Shown here: positions 7,733 to 10,048 of the stretch, piece after piece
How the letters are laid out: every line of letters starts with the position of its first letter
Position numbering within the stretch: position 1 is the stretch's first letter
Source: Armatimonadota bacterium
GTDB lineage: Bacteria; Armatimonadota; Chthonomonadetes; Chthonomonadales; Chthonomonadaceae
Assembly (NCBI GenBank): GCA_026392135.1
Contig: JAPLCR010000663.1
Span: 1 to 10,048 of the forward strand
Reading direction: 5' to 3'
DNA length: 10,048 nucleotides
Made by a program: the position numbers and the translations under genes
The notes under the pieces: generated by a model
Databases searched by the model: none
What the model saw: only the letters and a program-made list of their open reading frames with translations
What the model was told of the DNA's origin: nothing

Positions 7733-8200
7733 CTACTTCGCGTCCTCTTTTATCGCGATTTGCCTCCGCTCACGCGACACCAGAAGTAGTGCGGCGAGGC
7801 TCGCGCCGGCAGTATCTATAAGCACGTCGCGTAGACACCCGTCACGCGGGGGTACAAAAGTTTGATGCCACTCATCAGATGCGGCATAAAGCACACAACT
7901 TAGCCACGCTATTAGGCAGGCGCGTTTCGAAGGCAAAGCGAGCCTAGAGCGGAGTCCCGTGTAGAGCAGAGTCGAAAGGATGGCGTACTCTGTGAAGTGC
8001 CAGCCCTTTACAAAAACGAGAGAGTAGGCATTCCAAAACGGCGCAAAACCCTCTCTCCATACAGGGGGCAGGAAGTGTTGGACAAAATGAATCCAACTTC
8101 GCGAACTGATGTAGAAACAAGAGGTAAAGAAAATAAGTATCGCCCAGAGTGTTGGTAGAAGTAGCCTTCGGTGCTGTGCCCCCTCGCTGTTCTTGTCCAT
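7733..8200 (-). CDS. VanZ-like family membrane protein
   Basis: A 155-residue protein with the VanZ-like domain. Family hallmarks are visible: KGWHFTEYAILSTLL (65-79), SDEWHQTFVPPRDG (108-121) and DVLIDTAGASLAALLL (125-140), with conserved H68, E71, D109, E110, H112, R119, D125 and D129. Hydrophobic segments are at about 13-28, 70-82, 95-107 and 127-141, so it is an integral inner-membrane protein. VanZ itself gives low-level teicoplanin resistance, but most family members are of unknown function and this one should not be read as a resistance gene. The ATG at 8200 has AGAGAGG seven bases upstream. A TATACT -10 box and a strong palindrome lie just upstream. It could be co-transcribed with the broken ligase downstream; the gap of 87 bases also leaves room for a separate promoter there. 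Confidence 0.85.
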   Translation of the reverse strand: MDKNSEGAQHRRLLLPTLWAILIFFTSCFYISSRSWIHFVQHFLPPVWREGFAPFWNAYSLVFVKGWHFTEYAILSTLLYTGLRSRLALPSKRACLIAWLSCVLYAASDEWHQTFVPPRDGCLRDVLIDTAGASLAALLLVSRERRQIAIKEDAK

Positions 8201-8232
8201 CGTTTCGCCTCTCTGTTCATTTCATCTCCTTT

Positions 8233-8264
8233 AGTATAGCACCTACAGATTCCCGAACCTGTAG
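8233..8264 (-). promoter_or_regulatory. VanZ-like gene -10 box with palindromic operator candidate
   Basis: On the minus strand TATACT (8238-8233) is a good -10 box, about 33 bases before the ATG at 8200. No good -35 exists at 17 bases; instead that position is covered by a 22-base palindrome (8243-8264). Its halves, CTACAGATTCC and the complement reading CTACAGGTTCG, agree at 9 of 11 positions. A dyad of this quality overlapping the -35 position suggests a repressor or activator site. The regulator cannot be named. Confidence 0.45.
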
Positions 8265-8408
8265 CCGGTACATTCCCGTCAGAACTATATGGTAAACTGA
8301 ACACTCCAACGCATTCTCAACTGGATGGGATTCATGGTGGGCACTCTCTATTTGCGTTGCTTTTCGCGTGCTTCCAGTCTTTCACAACTCTACTCTCTAA
8401 AATTAGCC

Positions 8409-8437
8409 TTGCTAAGCGACGAAAAACAGGGTATAAT
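8409..8437 (+). promoter_or_regulatory. Sigma-70 promoter of the rpmF-plsX-fabH operon
   Basis: TTGCTA (8409-8414) and a perfect TATAAT (8432-8437) are separated by exactly 17 bases. The predicted start is near 8444, giving a leader of about 69 bases before the rpmF ATG at 8513. It is the only strong plus-strand promoter seen upstream of the ribosomal and lipid genes. Confidence 0.65.
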
Positions 8438-8512
8438 CAGTCGGCTTAAATCAATTTTTAAGAGGCATTTCTTGAGTGTCTCTGAGGTTTTCTACAGAAA
8501 GGTCATTGGGCA

Positions 8513-8716
8513 ATGCCGAATCCTAAACGCCGCCATTCCAATCAACGCACGCGCAAGCGTCGCACCCACTATAAGCTCACTCACACCCCCGCCATCTTCG
8601 CCAGTACGGAGACTCCCGGAGAGTTCACAGTGATGCACCAAGTAGACCGAAGCACTGGTCGCTATCGTGGTCGCCAGGTGTTCGCACTTCCCACCCAAAC
8701 CGAAGAAGGGGCGTAG
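8513..8716 (+). CDS. rpmF: Ribosomal protein L32 (bL32), cysteine-free form
   Basis: A 67-residue large-subunit ribosomal protein. The N-terminus PKRRHSNQRTRKRRTHYKL (residues 4-22) is the diagnostic L32 signature, and GRYRGRQV (49-56) corresponds to the usual G-Y-Y-x-G-R-x-V. The middle section normally has four zinc-binding cysteines (two CxxC pairs), but here it reads IFASTETPGEFTVMHQVDRSTG with none, so this is a zinc-independent form. AAAGG about 11 bases upstream is the likely ribosome site. In many bacteria a YceD/DUF177 gene precedes rpmF; none is present here. plsX follows after 27 bases, the standard gene order coupling ribosome and lipid synthesis. Confidence 0.92.
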   Translation: MPNPKRRHSNQRTRKRRTHYKLTHTPAIFASTETPGEFTVMHQVDRSTGRYRGRQVFALPTQTEEGA

Positions 8717-8743
8717 CCCATTATCGCGAGGCAAGGCTCGAAT

Positions 8744-9763
8744 ATGCGAATTGCCGTAGATGCGATGGGAGGGGACTTAGGGCCCCTTGAGGTAGTAAAG
8801 GGCGTTCTGGAAGCCGCTAAGCAGTCCAGAACGCACTTCCTTCTTGTGGGTGACAAAAGCCTCCTCTCTTCAGAAGTGCAGAGAGCGGGGCTTACCAATG
8901 TTGAGGTTATCCCTGCAACTCAGGTCATAGAGATGACGGAACAGCCTACAGTCGCCTTCAAAAAGAAGCAGGACTCCTCGCTCGTTGTCGCCACGCGCCT
9001 CGTAAAGCAGGGGGAAGCTTCTGCCGTTATCTCTATTGGCAACACAGGCGCGGCGATGGCTGTCGCGCTCCTCACCCTAGGTCGCATCAAGGGCATAGAC
9101 CGCCCCGCTATCGCCACTATCCTCCCCTCCAACACAGGTCTGGCGGTTATGCTTGATTCCGGTGCAACGGTCGACTGTGACCCCAATAACCTCTACGAAT
9201 TTGCCCTAATGGGTTGCGTCTACGCAGAAAAGGCACTTGGCATCTCTCTACCGCGCCTTGGGCTTCTCTCCAATGGTGAAGAAGACAGCAAAGGCAATGA
9301 CTTAGTGAAACGCACGAATGCCCTCTTCCGTCAAGCATTTGCAGGCGACACAAATCTCACTTTTGTTGGTAACATTGAGGGGCGCGACATCTATCGAGGC
9401 GAGATAGATGTGGTTGTCTGCGATGGGTTTCTTGGAAACGTCGTTTTGAAGACGAGCGAGGGAGTCGCAGAGATGATTCAAACTCTTCTTAAAGAGGAGA
9501 TGAATAGGCTCGGGTTCGCAAAAGCTTTCGCACTTCCTTTAAAACCTGCGTTCCGTGCGCTCAAAAAACGGGTAGACTATGCAGAACGAGGCGGTGCACC
9601 TCTACTTGGAATCAACGGTGTCTGTATTATAGGGCATGGGCGCTCCAACGCCTACGCCATACTGAACGCTTGCAAAGTAGCAGAACGCGCTGTGGAGAAT
9701 CGTATTGTGGAGACTATTCGGGAGCGCATAAGCCTCTCTCCTTCACCTCCACCGCTTGCCTGA
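8744..9763 (+). CDS. plsX: Phosphate acyltransferase PlsX
   Basis: A 339-residue enzyme, full family length, that makes acyl-phosphate from acyl-ACP and phosphate for PlsY, the first committed step of phospholipid synthesis in most bacteria. It is a peripheral membrane protein. Hallmarks in order: VDAMGGD (5-11), VIEMTEQPTVAFKKKQDSS (61-79), GNTGAAMA (99-106), GIDRPAIATILP (117-128), NGEEDSKGNDL (177-187), FVGNIEGRDI (207-216), VCDGFLGNVVLKTSEG (225-240), and DYAERGGAPLLGINGVCIIGHGRSN (278-302). No segment is missing. The ATG at 8744 fits the family start, although the upstream GAGGCAAGG is only a moderate ribosome site. The Pro/Ser-rich end (LSPSPPPLA) is a lineage-specific tail. It lies 27 bases after rpmF and 36 bases before fabH, so all three are one operon. 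Confidence 0.96.
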   Translation: MRIAVDAMGGDLGPLEVVKGVLEAAKQSRTHFLLVGDKSLLSSEVQRAGLTNVEVIPATQVIEMTEQPTVAFKKKQDSSLVVATRLVKQGEASAVISIGNTGAAMAVALLTLGRIKGIDRPAIATILPSNTGLAVMLDSGATVDCDPNNLYEFALMGCVYAEKALGISLPRLGLLSNGEEDSKGNDLVKRTNALFRQAFAGDTNLTFVGNIEGRDIYRGEIDVVVCDGFLGNVVLKTSEGVAEMIQTLLKEEMNRLGFAKAFALPLKPAFRALKKRVDYAERGGAPLLGINGVCIIGHGRSNAYAILNACKVAERAVENRIVETIRERISLSPSPPPLA

Positions 9764-9799
9764 CCGCCCCAAATCTATGCTCTGGAAAAGTAACCACGC

Positions 9800-10048
9800 A
9801 TGAGTGTTTTAACCGAAGCCTCTCCCACAACTTACACCCCACACCCACTACGTCATGCGGGCATTGCAGGGCTGGGAATGTATGTGCCGGAACAGGTGGT
9901 CACGAATGCAGAGATCGCAAAACGAGTCGATACCTCGGATGAGTGGATTGCTTCGCGCACTGGCATACGCGAACGGCGCGTGACTCGCCCTGATGAGGCG
10001 AGTTCAGACCTAGCACTCCTCGCCTGCCGCCAAGCCTTAGAGGATGCA
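9800..10048 (+). CDS. fabH: Beta-ketoacyl-ACP synthase III (FabH), N-terminal part
   Basis: The frame starts at ATG 9800 and is open to the window edge (83 codons, no stop). GIAGLGMYVPEQVVTNAEIAKRVDTSDEWIASRTGIRERRV (near residues 22-62) is the unmistakable FabH N-terminal signature, and the domain continues into SSDLALLACRQALEDA. FabH condenses acetyl-CoA (or a branched starter) with malonyl-ACP to begin fatty acid synthesis in the cytoplasm. The catalytic Cys-His-Asn triad lies beyond the window. About 17 residues (SVLTEASPTTYTPHPLR) precede the usual FabH start, a mild N-terminal extension. GGAAAAG about ten bases upstream is a reasonable ribosome site. It follows plsX by 36 bases in the usual rpmF-plsX-fabH order. 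Confidence 0.95.
   Translation, partial: MSVLTEASPTTYTPHPLRHAGIAGLGMYVPEQVVTNAEIAKRVDTSDEWIASRTGIRERRVTRPDEASSDLALLACRQALEDA

Noticed and set aside
8008..8304. Minus-strand frame overlapping the VanZ-like gene, with AAAGGAG just before an ATG at 8220
   Set aside because: The SD-like bases (8226-8232) coincide with the expected transcript start after TATACT, and the protein has no family features, whereas the VanZ frame is well conserved.
8325..8633. 102-codon plus-strand frame before and across the start of rpmF
   Set aside because: It contains the operon promoter, overlaps rpmF in another frame and does not resemble YceD/DUF177, the gene often found here.
1..10048. CRISPR array, insertion sequence, phage or tRNA features
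   Set aside because: No regularly spaced repeats, transposase-like frames, terminal inverted repeats or cloverleaf sequences were found by eye.

Overview
The window is bacterial chromosomal DNA of roughly balanced base composition, with tightly packed genes, Shine-Dalgarno sites and small operons. The only conserved core block is rpmF-plsX-fabH at the right end, a standard arrangement in many phyla. An L32 without cysteines and a large membrane HD-GYP/GAF/GGDEF protein fit several deep-branching Gram-negative-type lineages. An Armatimonadota-like host would be compatible, but the sequence alone does not settle this.

Layout. (1) 1-283, minus: the N-terminus of a secreted protein with a clear signal peptide, cut by the window edge. 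(2) 284-497: an AT-rich divergent intergenic region with a good sigma-70 promoter for the secreted protein. (3) 498-2405, plus: a YjhG/YagF-type dehydratase (D-xylonate dehydratase family) lacking a short conserved internal loop, followed after 22 bases by a 96-residue membrane protein (2428-2718). (4) 2968-5424, minus: a membrane HD-GYP-GAF-GGDEF protein of cyclic-di-GMP metabolism, convergent with the dehydratase operon, whose ribosome binding site lies in a hairpin. (5) 5425-5889: a gene-poor region with several inverted repeats and an intrinsic terminator on the minus strand. (6) 5890-7645, minus: a long-chain acyl-CoA ligase gene broken by a frameshifting deletion of about 35 bases, with a VanZ-like membrane protein (7733-8200) upstream. 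(7) 8201-8512: a divergent control region with a near-perfect 22-base palindrome next to the vanZ-like -10 box, and a sigma-70 promoter for the plus-strand operon. (8) 8513 to the end, plus: rpmF (cysteine-free L32), plsX and the start of fabH.

How the genes fit together. The right-hand operon couples ribosome production to initiation of fatty acid and phospholipid synthesis. The broken ligase next to it would have activated fatty acids, but there is no sign of co-regulation. The dehydratase suggests sugar-acid (pentonate) catabolism, although no xylose dehydrogenase, transporter or aldolase is in view. No CRISPR array, insertion sequence, phage gene, tRNA or rRNA was seen, and no clearly new defence or mobile system. 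The points most worth checking are the two similarly sized deletions in conserved enzymes, the leader structure of the cyclic-di-GMP gene and the palindromic operator candidate.
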